Assembly: GCA_003586115.2 (NCBI GenBank)
Contig: QVOM02000073.1
Location: forward strand, 47,105,469 to 47,169,468
Reading direction: 5' to 3'
DNA from: Salvator merianae
Taxonomy: Eukaryota; Chordata; Lepidosauria; Squamata; Teiidae
DNA: 64,000 bases
Under the pieces are notes generated by a model. It made no database searches. It had not been told where the DNA came from and worked only from the letters and a program-made list of their open reading frames with translations. Of the stretch, positions 39,366-51,595 are shown in pieces. Both the position numbers and the translations under genes were made by a program. Within the stretch, counting starts at the first letter, position 1, and each line of letters starts with the position of its first letter.

Positions 39366-40650
39366 TTACACCAGTTTGGAGTGCTTTGGTCACCCAGAGG
39401 TAATGATAGGGAAATGGTCGTGACCCAATCACAACCTCTTCTGACCTTGAGGCCCTGGGGGGCATACCAACGGCAAGCACACACCCATCATGGCACACCC
39501 TTTCATGTGAAGTGCCACCATGGTGGTGTCTAGCACGAGGTGCTAACCTGGTGATGTCTCAAAAGGGCATGTTTTCAGTTGTAATTTACAGCCTGTGGCA
39601 GCAAAAGTCTACACCAGGGCTATGCCAGTAGAGAGTGCCAAAGGAAAAGGCTGGCTTTCCAAGAAAATATGTACTTTCTGTGGCATGTGCCAAGGCAGCT
39701 AAAGTAAGCAGAGGGGGTATAACAGGCCATGCTCTAGGGAAAATGTGTTGGGGAAATTAGCATCTCAGGCACCAGACCTTTGTAAGGATCGATATATCAG
39801 ACAGGTTTTAATAATGCTAAACTGACACAGAAAATGCAAATAAAGAAGAGGTAATCCTTGAAAAGAATGGTGCATCTTTATTAGGACCCAACAAAAAGAC
39901 TGAAATCCAAAGAAATAGCAATAAACAATGTAATTTGTTAGAATCAGCTAGTTTCATAGGTAGGATAGGTAGTTTGGCATTTGGAAAAGGAAAAGAAAAA
40001 GGCTTGGCTCCAAACATAAGTAAGGAGACCTATTTAGTGTGTGTAAAAGGGGGAGAAGGGGGGCGGGGAGAAAGAGAGAGAGTCTGGAAGAAGCTAGCAA
40101 TGGAGACTAGAGAGGTTCCTAGCACTAAAGGGGTAAATCTCACCTATCTGTAGTCTTCTACAGGTAAATCTTCATCATGCCAAAAAGGAAAATTTGGGGG
40201 AAAAGATGCATAGGTCTCTTGCAGGCAAAATGGGTTAAAAATCAGAGAATAGAATGTGGACGAGTCTCCACAACCCTTACTCCTTTTACAAAAACAGCTC
40301 TTTTGCCAAGGGGCATGGAGAGAGATATAGAAAACCATCATCAAGTGAAATCAGCTAAAAAGGAAAATAACGGAAACTGCAAGCAAGCTGTAGGATCAAG
40401 CAGCTTCTTAGAAAAATCTGTTCCCTCTCCATTTCAAGAGGGAAGTAAAAGCAGCTCTCAGCCACTGAAAAATGGGGCTGAGATAGATGATCATTCTTCC
40501 TGACTTCTTGTGTGTTTCTTCTTCTTCTTCTTCTCTTCTTCTTCTGTTAACTTCCAGATAGAAAAACTTGAACTTTTTATATTCTTTTTCCCAAGTAGAA
40601 AAGGAACAAGCTTCCTTTTAGTTGGGCAAAGATGTGTGTTTGGTCATGTA
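39366..40650. other. Intronic sequence, unassigned
   Basis: A (CTT)n run at about 40516-40545. A 108-codon frame at 40177-40503 is lysine/serine-rich without a recognised domain. Confidence 0.4.
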
Positions 40651-40651
40651 G

Positions 40652-42246
40652 ACTGCGTTCCGACATGGCATTTAATCAGTTTATAGGTTGTCTTCAGTTC
40701 CCGCTGGCCTGACATGATCTTGCCGTTCTGTAGTTTTCCTGGACTAAATTGGTGAAATCCGGACTACTTTGTATTCGGATTTAATGAGTTCTCAAGCCGT
40801 TTCAGATCGCTAGCGTGCTTTACTTTGCGATGTGGGAACAGGGAAGGAGACTATTTGGGAGGGACCGTACATTTTTGGGGGTGTGCAGAGGGAGGGATCC
40901 TCATTTTGTGCCATCCAATGACAGACTTTGTGGGTGGGCAGGAAGCGCAGTAGTTTCCTCTGCCTCCATTATCCCCCCTTTCGTCACTGCCAGGGGAAAA
41001 GAAACCGTCCTCCTTTTTACTTCGCTAAGCTGCGGTCCTTTCTCATTCTTTATCCCCCAGTAGACACTGCCAGGAAAAAAATAAGGCTTCCTCCACTTCT
41101 GTTTGCTCTTTAAACAAAAAAATAAACTATGCCTGTTTGGGGTTGCAGTCCTCTTGCCCCAACAAAGAACCCACTCAAGAGTTTTGCTGTCGGCAGCACA
41201 CAGCTACACAGCGGGGACACATGCCACTGCGGAGGTCTCGGGGGGAGATGAGGTAGAGTCCATTTGCTGGTGATGAACTGCACTATCAAGATAATAGAGC
41301 CCCCCCCCCCTTCCAATGACAGACTTTGTGGGTGGGCAGGAAGCGCAGTAGTTTCCTCTGCCTCCATTATCCCCCCTTTCGTCACTGCCAGGGGAAAAGA
41401 AACCGTCCTCCTTTTTACTTCGCTAAGCTGCGGTCCTTTCTCATTCTTTATCCCCCAGTAGACACTGCCAGGAAAAAAATAAGGCTTCCTCCACTTCTGT
41501 TTGCTCTTTAAACAAAAAAATAAACTATGCCTGTTTGGGGTTGCAGTCCTCTTGCCCCAACAAAGAACCCACTCAAGAGTTTTGCTGTCGGCAGCACACA
41601 GCTACACAGCGGGGACACATGCCACTGCGGAGGTCTCGGGGGGAGATGAGGTAGAGTCCATTTGCTGGTGATGAACTGCACTATCAAGATAATAGAGCCC
41701 CCCCCCCCCACGTTCCCTCCACATGTTTCCCCTTCATCACGGACCTCTCCCTGCTTTTGTGCTACTTTTAAATTGCACAATTGTGCAAAAGTGCACTTGC
41801 AAGGGAGCAGAAATTGCCATCAGCCCTTTAAAAAGCTTAGTTGTGTGGTACACATAGTTATAAAGTTCTGCTTGTGTAGACAGAGGCTGTAGTGGGGAGA
41901 AGGAGCAAATGGTGAATGACTAGTAACGCTGCCAAGTGAATCCATGTTCTGAGGCAGCAGCGGCAACATATGGAGAGCGGAGCTTGACTTTCCCACCCCT
42001 GTGATGTCAAGATTTGAATGTTAGAACTGTAGCCAATCACTGACTGCACAGGGAGGATAATTTGACGAGGGGTGGAGGCAGAAAAGTTACTGTTTCTCTG
42101 TGCTAAGCACGGGAAATATCAGTGTGGGAATGAGCAAGTACGAATTGAGTCTGTGTTAAACTGTAACTGGGGGAATGATCAGAAGACAAATTCAGTCCTT
42201 GTACTCTTCTGATACGGATTAAATTTATGATGTTGGACCGCGGCTG
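40652..42246 (+). mobile_element. Family D DNA transposon, copy 1, with internal duplication
   Basis: Left end GACTGCGTTCCGACATGGCA; the right end read in reverse is close to GCGGTCCAACATCATAAATT, sharing a following TTTAATC word, so the ends are imperfect inverted repeats. It aligns along its length with 54252-55690. A 398-bp block is present twice. No transposase frame. Copy length without the duplicate is about 1.2 kb. Confidence 0.82.
40914..41709 (+). repeat. 398-bp tandem duplication inside family D
   Basis: 40914-41311 and 41312-41709 are the same sequence as far as I can compare, differing only at the closing C run (11 versus 12) and the base beside it. The internal open frames repeat identically at an offset of 398. 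The other family D copy has one unit. Confidence 0.93.
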
Positions 42247-43544
42247 TAGAGAGATAAACAGAGAACTACACTGGTTGATGAGCTTAATGAGAAGTTCTCA
42301 AGATGTAGGCGTGAACAATAGGACTAGATACTTGCCCAATCTTTTTTGTTAACCATTAATGCATATTTTTCTGAGCTGACTCACGGCAGCCAGGTTAACT
42401 TATTCAAGAGATAAGCAGAGGAAATCTGGTTTCTACAGGGTCCAGGATTCTGGTCAGATTCCCTGTATTTGAAACCTTTCTGACTTATATTTCATGGAAT
42501 CCATGCCCATTTGTATATAGCAAGAATGTCTGTGCTCCTGCTCCTGTATGGCAGCGCTAACAGTGTCTGTGCTCCTGCTTCTGTATGGCAGGGCTATGCA
42601 TTCTGGGTAACTGATGGCTATAGGGGTTAGGTGATCATTGAGATGGCTTTTAGAAAGTCTTGGACTGATGGCTTGGGCTGCACTTCTTTACAAACTTGAT
42701 GTCTGCATTACTGTTTGGGATCTTAATATACTTTTATTTAATAAGGATGAAATCCAGGTACATTTAAGCAGCCTCAATCCCCAATTATTTCAAAATTTCA
42801 GAGTTAAACACCTGCTGAAATCAATAGACCATAACACCACTTAATCTTGATTAGATTATTACTTGACAGTTGTTGTTGTTTTAATGCATGACTTTAGAAA
42901 TGTTTTGGACAAATTCATGCAATACGGGGCCATCTGTGGCTACCAACACTAATGACAGTGTGACTGCTTCTGGTATAGGAGCAAAATGACTATAAAGGTC
43001 AGTTGCTGGGAGGATGCAGCAACTTGTTGGTGGGAGTCCATGCACAGCTGGTTGAGTAGTACTATGCGTAAATGCTTTTGGATTAAATGCAATCCATCAT
43101 GGCACTCCTGATTTTTTAAAAACATAAATGCTGCCAGTTTATAAGCCCATTTATACCAGGGAAAGGATCTACTACCAGGAAAGGATGTTAATTGAGGGGG
43201 TTAGAGTTATATGTTCCTGCTTTTCAACAGGTACCTATTTGCCAGTAGGACCACCAGTCTGAGGAAATCCAGAAATAGACAAAGTCGCCACCGTAGCCTA
43301 TTGATCCCTTGACATGTTACAGCATCAACCTGTAAAACTGATGTGAAATTTCAAGCCAGAAAGCACGACCAAGGGCACTAACCACCACTGAATAGGTTGC
43401 TTTCTGCCAGCAGTTTAGGAGACAATGTGGGAGCCTTTGGGAGCCCTTGTCTAACTGCTGAACTTCATGTTTATTCACTTGAAATTGTTGCTTATTTTTA
43501 ATTTTTAATAATATGCTCTAACTACATCGTACTTATATATTGGT
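42247..43544. other. Intronic sequence, unassigned
   Basis: A short direct repeat near 42525-42590 (TGTCTGTGCTCCTGCT followed by TCTGTATGGCAG, twice). No gene. Confidence 0.4.
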
Positions 43545-43655
43545 GTTTTATATATATAGGAATTTTAGGGTGTATATTTAATGTATTTCTATTGTAAGCT
43601 ACCCAGAGAATGCTTAACTATTGGGCAGCTGTAGATATCTAGCAAATAAATAAAT
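43545..43655 (+). mobile_element. LINE/SINE 3'-tail fragment
   Basis: TTGTAAGCTACCCAGAGAA, then TTGGGCAGCTGTAGATATC and AAATAAATAAATA. Same tail type as 33995-34105. Confidence 0.6.
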
Positions 43656-44454
43656 ATTTTTATTGCTGTTTATTTACTGTTGCACTCCATGTATATTTCT
43701 CAGTTTCAGTCTGCCTGGTATGAGGGGGGTCATCTTGCTAGCACAGCTGCATTTTGTAATTGCCATAATTAAAATGATTAATGTAATGTATATCCTGCCC
43801 ACTATAGGCATGCTGCTTCAAATAATGTTTTATATAAATTCTCCACTATATTAGTAATGGTATTTTCTGAGGCACAGATAAAGGGAAATCCATATTTCTA
43901 ACCTGCAAAAGTATTTAACATCATAAACCTTTCTGCATGCCTTTTCTTTTGAAGCCTCTAGGCTATGACTCTCTCAGTTGTGCTTAGTCTTGTGCTAAGT
44001 GAAAAAAAAAATCAACTTCAATTTCCAAGCCATAGTTTGTCCACCACTCTCTGAAGCCACAACAGCTTCTCAAAACAAGATGCAGAATTGGTAGATTCCG
44101 CAAGTGCTAAAAGCAACAAGGCTTTGTCTTATCTCTTATCTGTCAGCCACAAAAAAAGGAAACCCTTGTTTGGCTGGGAAGGCAAGTAAACTATTTAAAG
44201 GGCACCATAACATTATTTTTTTTCTTTTCAATCAGATGACATTGTGGAGATAATTACATTATCCTGTAGTTTTAATGCATGCTTACTCAGAAGTATGACC
44301 TATTGATTGTACATCTCTGATGCATGATTTCTCTTATAGTATGTAGTGAGGGATCATTTCACTGCATCTTCTTCTTCTAGTCTGTAGCTGTCAGGGGGGT
44401 GGTTGTTTTGGTTTTGGATAGTTATCATCAAATAGGGGTAGAGTCCTGGTGATT

Positions 44455-44498
44455 ACATAGACATAGACATAGACATAGTCATAGTCATAGTCATAGAC
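44455..44498 (+). repeat. (ACATAG)n / (TCATAG)n short tandem repeat
   Basis: Seven hexamers with one substitution phase. Confidence 0.9.
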
Positions 44499-44989
44499 AG
44501 AAACAAAGGCTGCAATCAGACACATGGAAAGGAATGCCTTCTATTTGAATTCAGGACAGGGCTGCCAAACATTTTCCCCCCACATGAACCTTATCTCACC
44601 TTGGAAGGACTGTCTCTACTTCAGACAGAAAATGTTAAGACCAATGGTAACTCATTCTTCAAGTCAAATTGGGAGGGGACAGAGGAGGGAAATCTAGCCA
44701 TTTGCAGCATGGGAACAAATGTTGCCAGCCAGCAACCAATCAGAGTTCTCAAAAATCAGGACAGCAGCAGCCTGTCTGTGGTGAGCATTTGTTGCTAGAG
44801 TGGTATTGCCAGGCTTCAAGGTAAAAGAATGAGTTAGCAGTTTGAATGTCTGCTTTTTGTTTTCATTTTCAGAAAGGGTACATTTTTAAAAGGAGCATCT
44901 GAAAAAATTCTGGTTTGATCACACCTAAAGTTGTTAACATTTAATATGGGAATTTAAATGTCTATTGTCTATGAATTTTGGGGAAGAAA

Positions 44990-45572
44990 TGCAAGGGACA
45001 ACTAATAATATTTTTAAACTAAATTTGCCACTTAATCCAGAAAATTTCATGTTATATAATCTCACATTCCATAATATCCAACATAACTAGCAACGATAAT
45101 TACATTATTTAATTTATGCCACACAACTAATTATAAGACACCAGTGGAAACATATAGATAATCTAGGTGTGCAAGAATGGCATAATATTATTTGGGACAT
45201 ACTTGCTAATGAGCACATTGCAGCAATCAAAGATTAAATGAATGGGGGGAAGGACTAACAGATTGATAGGAAACATGGGCACCTTGTATAGAATCTGCAA
45301 ATATACAAGGTCTAAGTATCCCTTCCTAGGACTGTTCTGAGTAACAGAAAGTATTTGAGTTGTTCAAGATGTCTGTCCTATTTTATTTGAATTATATTTC
45401 AAACATATTGGCAGTTGTATGGTTTATTTTCTGCTTATAAGATAGGGGAGGGATTGGAGGTGGATAAAGGGATATGTAGGGGAATTATGTAAATATAAGC
45501 TTGGTAGTCAAAATGGAAAAAAAATGTCTATGTGAAGTTTAATAAAACTAAACATTTTTTTTTTTAAAGGAA
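44990..45572 (+). pseudogene. Degenerate L1-like LINE 3' end
   Basis: A broken frame gives HYLIYATQLIIRHQWKHI and VQEWHNIIWDILANEHI (about 45100-45225), the arrangement of an L1 ORF2 C-terminus, followed by a non-coding tail ending AATAAAACTAAAC and a T/A run at about 45570. Confidence 0.5.
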
Positions 45573-45574
45573 GA

Positions 45575-45643
45575 TCTGTAAGAAAGAAAAGAAAAGAACA
45601 GAAAAGAAAAGAACAGAAAAGAAAAGAAAAGAAAAGAAAAGAA
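45575..45643 (+). repeat. (GAAAA)n microsatellite
   Basis: Imperfect AAAAG/AACAG pentamers after the L1-like tail. Confidence 0.9.
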
Positions 45644-45729
45644 AAAGAAATCCTGGCTATTCCAGAGTAGACTAGTGCAGATCAGCACAGGCTTAAGTAG
45701 GGAGGCAGTGCAATGGGGCAACTGAGTGC

Positions 45730-46030
45730 CTTTTCACACTCGTTGCCTAGTGAGCATCTGTGTGCTTACTAGGCAAATACAGCCACACTGTGTGGTGGCC
45801 TGCACAATTCGAAGCAGACTCCAGCTGCTCCCAATTGCGGCTAGCTGTGGAGCACTAAATTGTGCTCCAGAACTTGACCAGGAGCACCTAGCCTGGTCCC
45901 AGTAAAGTGTGTTCACACCCACTTCTGGGTCTGAATGCATTGCTGAATGTTGGACGTTGGCTGCACCTGCGCATGCCTGCATGATTGGACATAAGGATAG
46001 TTATCCTGTTCTAACATGGCAAGTGCAACA
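45730..46030 (+). mobile_element. Family B MITE, internally deleted copy
   Basis: CCTAGTGAGCATCTGTGTGC, GCTCCCAATTGCGGCTAGC, ACTTCTGGGTCTGAATGC and GGATAGTTATCCTGTTCTAA match the copy at 50759-51249. The middle block of the family is missing. Confidence 0.72.
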
Positions 46031-46051
46031 ACTCCCTGAGACGGGCATATT

Positions 46052-46231
46052 GGCCCTTTCTGCACTTGGACTTATTCCAGATTATATCTCAGAATAGGGA
46101 CCTGCCATCTGCATGCTAGTGCAGACTATGGTAGATCCTGGGCAAGACCTTTCATAGTTTGCACTAGCATGCGCATAGCAGGGCCCTATTCTGGGATATC
46201 ATCCACAATAAGGCCAAGTGCAGAAAGGGCC
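46052..46231. mobile_element. Family A MITE, 180 bp, second full copy
   Basis: Same perfect ends (GGCCCTTTCTGCACTTG / CAAGTGCAGAAAGGGCC) and same length as 29740-29919. Flanks are ATT and ATA, a slightly diverged 3-bp duplication. Confidence 0.88.
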
Positions 46232-46476
46232 ATAGTCTCACATCAAACCAGGCATAAAACCACTGCAGGTATGGAAAGGGAAGGCTCAGATGACTGTCCC
46301 TTCTTAATCCTCTTTGGACTGTAGCTGACATGCACTGCTGTGACAGGATCACACCTGCTAAAAAGAAGGCATGGGTACTGCAATTTCGATACTACTTTTT
46401 AAGCTAGTAAATATTAAGTTGATTTACTTTGTAGCAGTATGTTTCAGTATGCTTAATGCTTGGAATGGGTAGCAAG

Positions 46477-47894
46477 TGGGGGTGTGCACGAAGGCACTTT
46501 TCCCCTTTCGCTTCGCATTCCTGCGAAGCTACGGGGCTTTGTTTTCGCACGAAAAAATATGTGCGAAAATGAAGCCCTTCGTCTTCGCGGCGAAGATTTT
46601 CGCCTCGACCTGAAGCAGAGGAATCAAGGCGAAGAAAAGATCCTTCGCCTTGATTTCTCTGTTTCCGACGGCGCTCGCCTCTCTCTCATTCCCCCCCCCC
46701 AGTCTGTCAGTGTGCGCGTGGGACTGACAGACTAGGGGGAATGAGAGACAGCGAGCAGGAGAGGAGGGAAACCCCTTCCTTTCGCTGATCGCCCTCCTCT
46801 CCTGCCGGCTGAGTCAGGCGGCAAGAGCAGAGGAGGGAGACCAAGGCAAAGGAAGGGAACCCCCTCCTTTCACTGATCGCCCTCCTCTCCCGCCGGCTGA
46901 GTCAGGCGGCGACGGCAGAGGAGGGAGAATAAGGGAAAGGAAGGGAACCCCCTCCTTTCACTGATCGCCCTCCTCTCCCGCCGGCTGAGTCAGGCGGCGA
47001 CGGCAGAGGAGGGAGACCAAGGCAAAGGAAGGGAACCCCCTCCTTCCGCTGATCGCCCTCCTCTCCTGCCGGCTGAGTCAGGCGGCGACGGCAGAGGAGG
47101 GAGACCAAGGCAAAGGAAGGGAACCCCCTCCTTTCACTGATCGCCCTCCTCTCCTGCCAGCTGAGTCAGGCGGCGACGGCAGAGGAGGGAGACCAAGGCA
47201 AAGGAAGGGAACCCCCTCCTTTCACTGATCGCCCTCCTCTCCTGCCGGCTGAGTCAGGCGGGGAGAGCAGAGGAGGGAGGTCAAGGCAAAGGGAACCCCC
47301 TCCTTCCGCTGATCGCCCTCCTCTCCCGCCGGCTGAGTCAGGCGGCGACGGCAGAGGAGGGAGACCAAGGCAAAGGAAGGGAACCCCCTCCTTTCACTGA
47401 TCGCCCTCCTCTCCCGCCGGCTGAGTCAGGCGGCGAGGCGAGAGGAGGGAGACCAAGGCAAAGGGAACCCCCTCCTTCCGCTGATCGCCCTCCTCTCCCG
47501 CCGGCTGAGTCAGGCGGCGAGGCGAGAGGAGGGAGACCAAGGCAAAGGGAACCCCCTCCTTCCGCTGAACGCCCTCCTCTCCTGCCAGCTGAGTCAGGCG
47601 GTGAGAGCAGAGGAGGGAGATCAAGGCAAAGGAAGGGAACCCCGTCCTTCCGCTGATCGCCCTCCTCTCCAGCTCGCTGTCTCTCATTTCCCCTAGACTG
47701 TCAGCGCGCGCGCTGACAGCCTAGGGGGATGAGACAGTGGCAAATTGCGAAGGTCCCGAAATGCATCGAAAGTTGAGGGACCTTCGCAATTCGCATTTCG
47801 TGATCTTTGTTTCCCTTCGCATTCGATGCGAAGGGAACCAAATCACGAAATTCGACGAAAATCCGAGTGGCACGAAACTTCGTGCCCACCCCTA
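46477..47894 (+). mobile_element. hAT-type non-autonomous transposon, copy 2
   Basis: Begins TGGGGGTGTGCACGAAGG and ends CTTCGTGCCCACCCCTA. Flanked by an exact 8-bp duplication GTAGCAAG (46469-46476 and 47895-47902). It shares both ends and the subterminal palindromes with 7502-8499 but has a minisatellite in the middle. No transposase. Confidence 0.93.
46785..47679 (+). repeat. 84/88-bp minisatellite inside the hAT element
   Basis: Unit starts (CTGATCGCC or CTGAACGCC) at 46785, 46873, 46961, 47049, 47137, 47225, 47309, 47397, 47481, 47565 and 47653 give ten complete units and a partial one. Units are 88 bp or 84 bp, the difference being one GGAA. Each carries GGCTGAGTCAGGCGG or a close variant. 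Long open frames here only reflect the repeat. Confidence 0.95.
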
Positions 47895-47902
47895 GTAGCA
47901 AG

Positions 47903-49083
47903 TTACATGAGAGTTTTTCTACTGCTGAAACAGTTAGAATTATGGTGTTAAATGTTATCATTAGATTAGACTGACAATTTACTTTTGAAGCTGATTCTTT
48001 CCACTCACTGCAAACTCTTCTGATAATGTGAAATTCAGAAATGTAGTCATCAGAGAACCATAATACATACATTGAGACATTGCTAAAGTTACTAATAGCA
48101 GCCAGTGTTTCTAAACTACACTTGTCACTTTTATTTTTAAAACATTTCACTAATATTCATCTAGAAAGTTACAGACATTTCAAGTCATTAATTTATGATA
48201 ACAGGAGGTGTCACAGGAACATTAGACTTGCTTTAGTTGTCTCTCTTCATTTTTATTTATGTTGCACAGCATAATATTATTTGGTGGATTAAATGAAAAC
48301 CATTAACTTCACTGGCATTTATGTTGAGAATGCGTATGATGCATCTATCTACCTTAGTGCTTGGTGCTCAGACACTTGTGAAGTTGAACATCATGTGCTG
48401 TTTTTCCCTAATTTTCCTGAAGTCCTGCTTACTCCAAACCAACCTATTTCCATCTTCAGCTTCCTCAGGTTCTACAGCATCTAATCCTCCTGTTTCCATT
48501 ATCCAAGGCCCATCACCTGCAATCTTGCCTACCTGCCTCTTCCTTCCATAACCTAAGCCACACAGCCTTCAGTCCAGCCTGCCAGAAATTCTGCTTTTTC
48601 CCAAGCACAAAGTCCTCCTCTACCTGACCACTCTTCTCCCTTATGACCCACAGGTCTTAAGCCTGTCTGCTCCCTTGTCTCCTCCAAGTCCTCTTCTCCC
48701 CTCACATCTCTCTCCCATTAAATTTCCATTTTCTTCTTCTCCTTACTTCAAACGTGCAATTATGCTCAGTAGAGACTTGCAGACAGATAATTGTGTGACT
48801 GGGAGCTAAATTACATTTATATAAATCATTAGCAGTATGGATGAAAAACTATTCAACATGTGGATGATGGGGGTGTTTTGTATCCCACTTGTTTTTTAAT
48901 CCCTGCAGGCAGGCTTTATAGGATATTTGCCTTACTTCTACAAGGATGTTTCCTGGATGAGGTGGGGCATATGGGTCTACAATTGTACTAAATAATCATA
49001 TTTTTTGACCTGCATAAATATGGAGGTACACCATTTGTCCTGATGAAAGTTAGGTCAGGAGATAGTGTGGACTAATGTACTCA
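47903..49083. other. Intronic sequence, CT-rich in part
   Basis: 48480-48760 is strongly pyrimidine-rich on the plus strand (purine-rich on the transcribed strand). No element recognised. Confidence 0.4.
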
Positions 49084-49603
49084 GGGCCTGTTTGCACTTT
49101 TCACTAATGAGCATCTGAACACTCACTAGTGAAGTGGGTCCGTAGTGTGAGGAGGGCCCAGGGTTGCCAAAATCAGCCAACTAATTAGTCACATTTGACT
49201 TTTTTAAGGCTTTTTCTATGGCTAGGATTAATTAGTTTGGCAATTTCTGGCCAGGCTGCCCATGATTAGGTGTGGGCTGCTGGCATTCCCAATTGCTACT
49301 AGTTATGGAGCGTAAAATCATGCTCCACAGTTGTACAAGGAACAGCTGAACTGCTCCCTATATGTTCCCGGGTGCGAATGCTGGGCGGCATAGCTGTGGC
49401 TGTGCATTTGTGCCATGTCCCCAACTGCCATGGCAGTGGCCGGATGTTTCTGAGCCACTGTCATGGTGCAGGCAGCCAGCATTTGCACTGTTGCCAGGAT
49501 CTTCCAGCCTTCGCAGTGCGAATCGCTGCTGCACTGTGAGGTCTATTCCATCTTGGAATGTTCAATTCCAAACACTCCAAGATGGTAAGTATGAAAAGGA
49601 CCT
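49084..49603 (+). mobile_element. Family B MITE with nested family K element
   Basis: Begins GGGCCTGTTTGCACTTTTC. After the nested element (49160-49257) it continues TCCCAATTGCTACTAGTTATG, GCCATGGCAGTGGCCGGATG and ends AGTATGAAAAGGACC. The copy covers the whole family consensus seen here. Confidence 0.78.
49160..49257. mobile_element. Family K MITE nested in family B
   Basis: AGGGTTGCCAAAATCAGCCA at the left, then TAATTAGTTTGGCAATTTC at the right; closely follows 5790-5880. The right terminus is mutated. Confidence 0.7.
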
Positions 49604-49606
49604 CTG

Positions 49607-50757
49607 CTATCATTTTTAAGTCTGGAATTAAACAGTAATAAAGGAAATTACTGTGCAGATAGTAATCTGGGCTCCCAAATTCCAGTGAGAGTCTGCAAAA
49701 GCTTTTATGATGATGGAGAAGTGAAAGGCTTTAATTGGAAGCCTACCTTGCATCTCCTCAACCTTGTTCATTTGCAATTAGAAGCTTTATCCCATCCCAC
49801 CCCCACCCCCACTGTCAATGTGTCTAATTTGTAGGACAATACTTTCAACCTCAGATATACGAACTTGTTACAGAGTTTTGCTGAGGGCAATGGCTTCCAG
49901 GAAAATAAACACTTTAGATTTCAAGGCAACAGCAAGACAATAATACCTACTCTCATCACTATGTTGCTTCTTTAAATAAAACCATTGATTTAAGCTTCTG
50001 AATTTGCACTACACTGTATATCTCTCAATGATTTATATCAGTATTGTTTGTTTATTATTAACTATAGCAATGATAAAATGAAACAAATGCTTTAAATAAA
50101 TGTGGTGTTAAAAGGAAACATGTTGTTATTAAAGAGGAAAACCTAAAATGCTAAGGGCAAGAGATTACATGAGATGAAAGAGCTGCAAGTCCTGAATAAA
50201 TCCATGGGATTCATTTTATCAGTTCATCTATTGCTACAAGTAGGTTTTGGTGCGATAAATCCTTTTAAAGTTGAAAGCCCTGAAGTTAAGAGCCTATGAC
50301 ATTACTGCATAAAGTGAGGAGTAATTTATCAGACTTCATATTTGATTCTTGGCAGTCTTCCAGGGCTCTTAACAAAATTTTGAATCAGCATTTCAAAGAC
50401 ATCATAGCTTGGCATTTCAGTGGGTTTAGCCTCCACAGGGAATTCTGGTTTTCACAACAAATGACTCAAAGGAGATGGAGAAATTAGAGACAGGCTTATG
50501 AAGACAGTGAAGTGGTGTGTCCTAATGCACAGGAAATCTCTTTGGCAACTCCAAGTATCTAGTGAGAATTTGAGAGTGGGAAGGGAGGATGTGTCTGTTT
50601 ATTGAATATATGATGGCAATGGCGGTAACTCTTCAAAAATAAGTTCGATTTATGAAGAATGTCTAGCAAGGAGAGGCAGAAAACTGTGTCCCATGTCTGA
50701 CATTCTGGCCTTCTGCATTGATATACACTGGATTGTAATGTTCCTTAATAACAGTCA
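49607..50757. other. AT-rich intronic sequence
   Basis: Nothing recognised. Confidence 0.4.
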
Positions 50758-50758
50758 G

Positions 50759-51249
50759 GGGGCCTGTTCACTCTTCTGGCCTAGTGAGTATCTGCATGCT
50801 CACTAGTCAAATGTGCTGGAACCACACAGCAGCTCACATGACTGGAAACAGCCTATAGCTGCTCCCAATTGTGGTTAACTGTGAAGCGCTAAATTGTGCT
50901 CCCCAACTTGACTGGGAACAGCTAGCTTGCTCCCAGTCAAGTGCATTTCCACCTGTTTCTGGGTGCAAATGCATGGCCATGCAGCATGGCGCAGCTGCAC
51001 CTGCTCAGTCATGCCTGCATACACCTGCACAATCCATGATGCTGCTGGTCACCATGGCAGTAACTAGACTCTTCCTGGCTGCTGTCATGGCAAAGACCAG
51101 GAGCAGGACACCAGCATTCACAATGCTGCTGTTCCGGTCTACTATTCAGTCTAGGCTCTGCAGTGCAGACAGTGTCCACACTGTGTGGTCTATCCCATGT
51201 TAGAACATGATAGTTATCCTGTTCTGTTATGGAAAGTGCAAAAACGCCC
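50759..51249 (+). mobile_element. Family B MITE, full-length copy
   Basis: Begins GGGGCCTGTTCACTCTTC and ends GGAAAGTGCAAAAACGCCC. It carries all blocks used to recognise the family, including CTCCCAATTGTGGTTAACTG, CACCTGTTTCTGGGTGC and a near-palindrome around GATAGTTATC close to the 3' end. Confidence 0.8.
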
Positions 51250-51595
51250 AAGGTACTGTTCACATCTTGTTGTTTGTCTTAGGCAAGCAAATATCTTGGC
51301 CCAGGCTTCTATATAGTATGCCTGATTTTTCTCTTACTAACTTAAAAATATGTTCTGAGATTTAGTATACCAAAAGAAGTGTTAGCAGTGATGATTAATT
51401 TTGTAACCTATATAGCAAAGTGTGATACTTGTGACCTCCAGGAGAGGTGAATGAAATTAAGAACAAGAAAAAGATGTGATTTGAACTCAGCAGGTAAAGA
51501 CGCCCTACTGGGACATAGTTCTAAATAAGATGTGGTCATAGTCACAGAATAGTGACCCATTCAGAAATATTTCAATTCCACTCTTTGGATTCTAA

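Noticed and set aside
41326..41511. Duplicated 61-codon frames at an offset of 398 bp
   Set aside because: They are produced by the tandem duplication in a non-coding transposon.
47394..47687. Proline/arginine-rich repeat protein frames over 46785-47687
   Set aside because: The frames follow the minisatellite unit and end with it.
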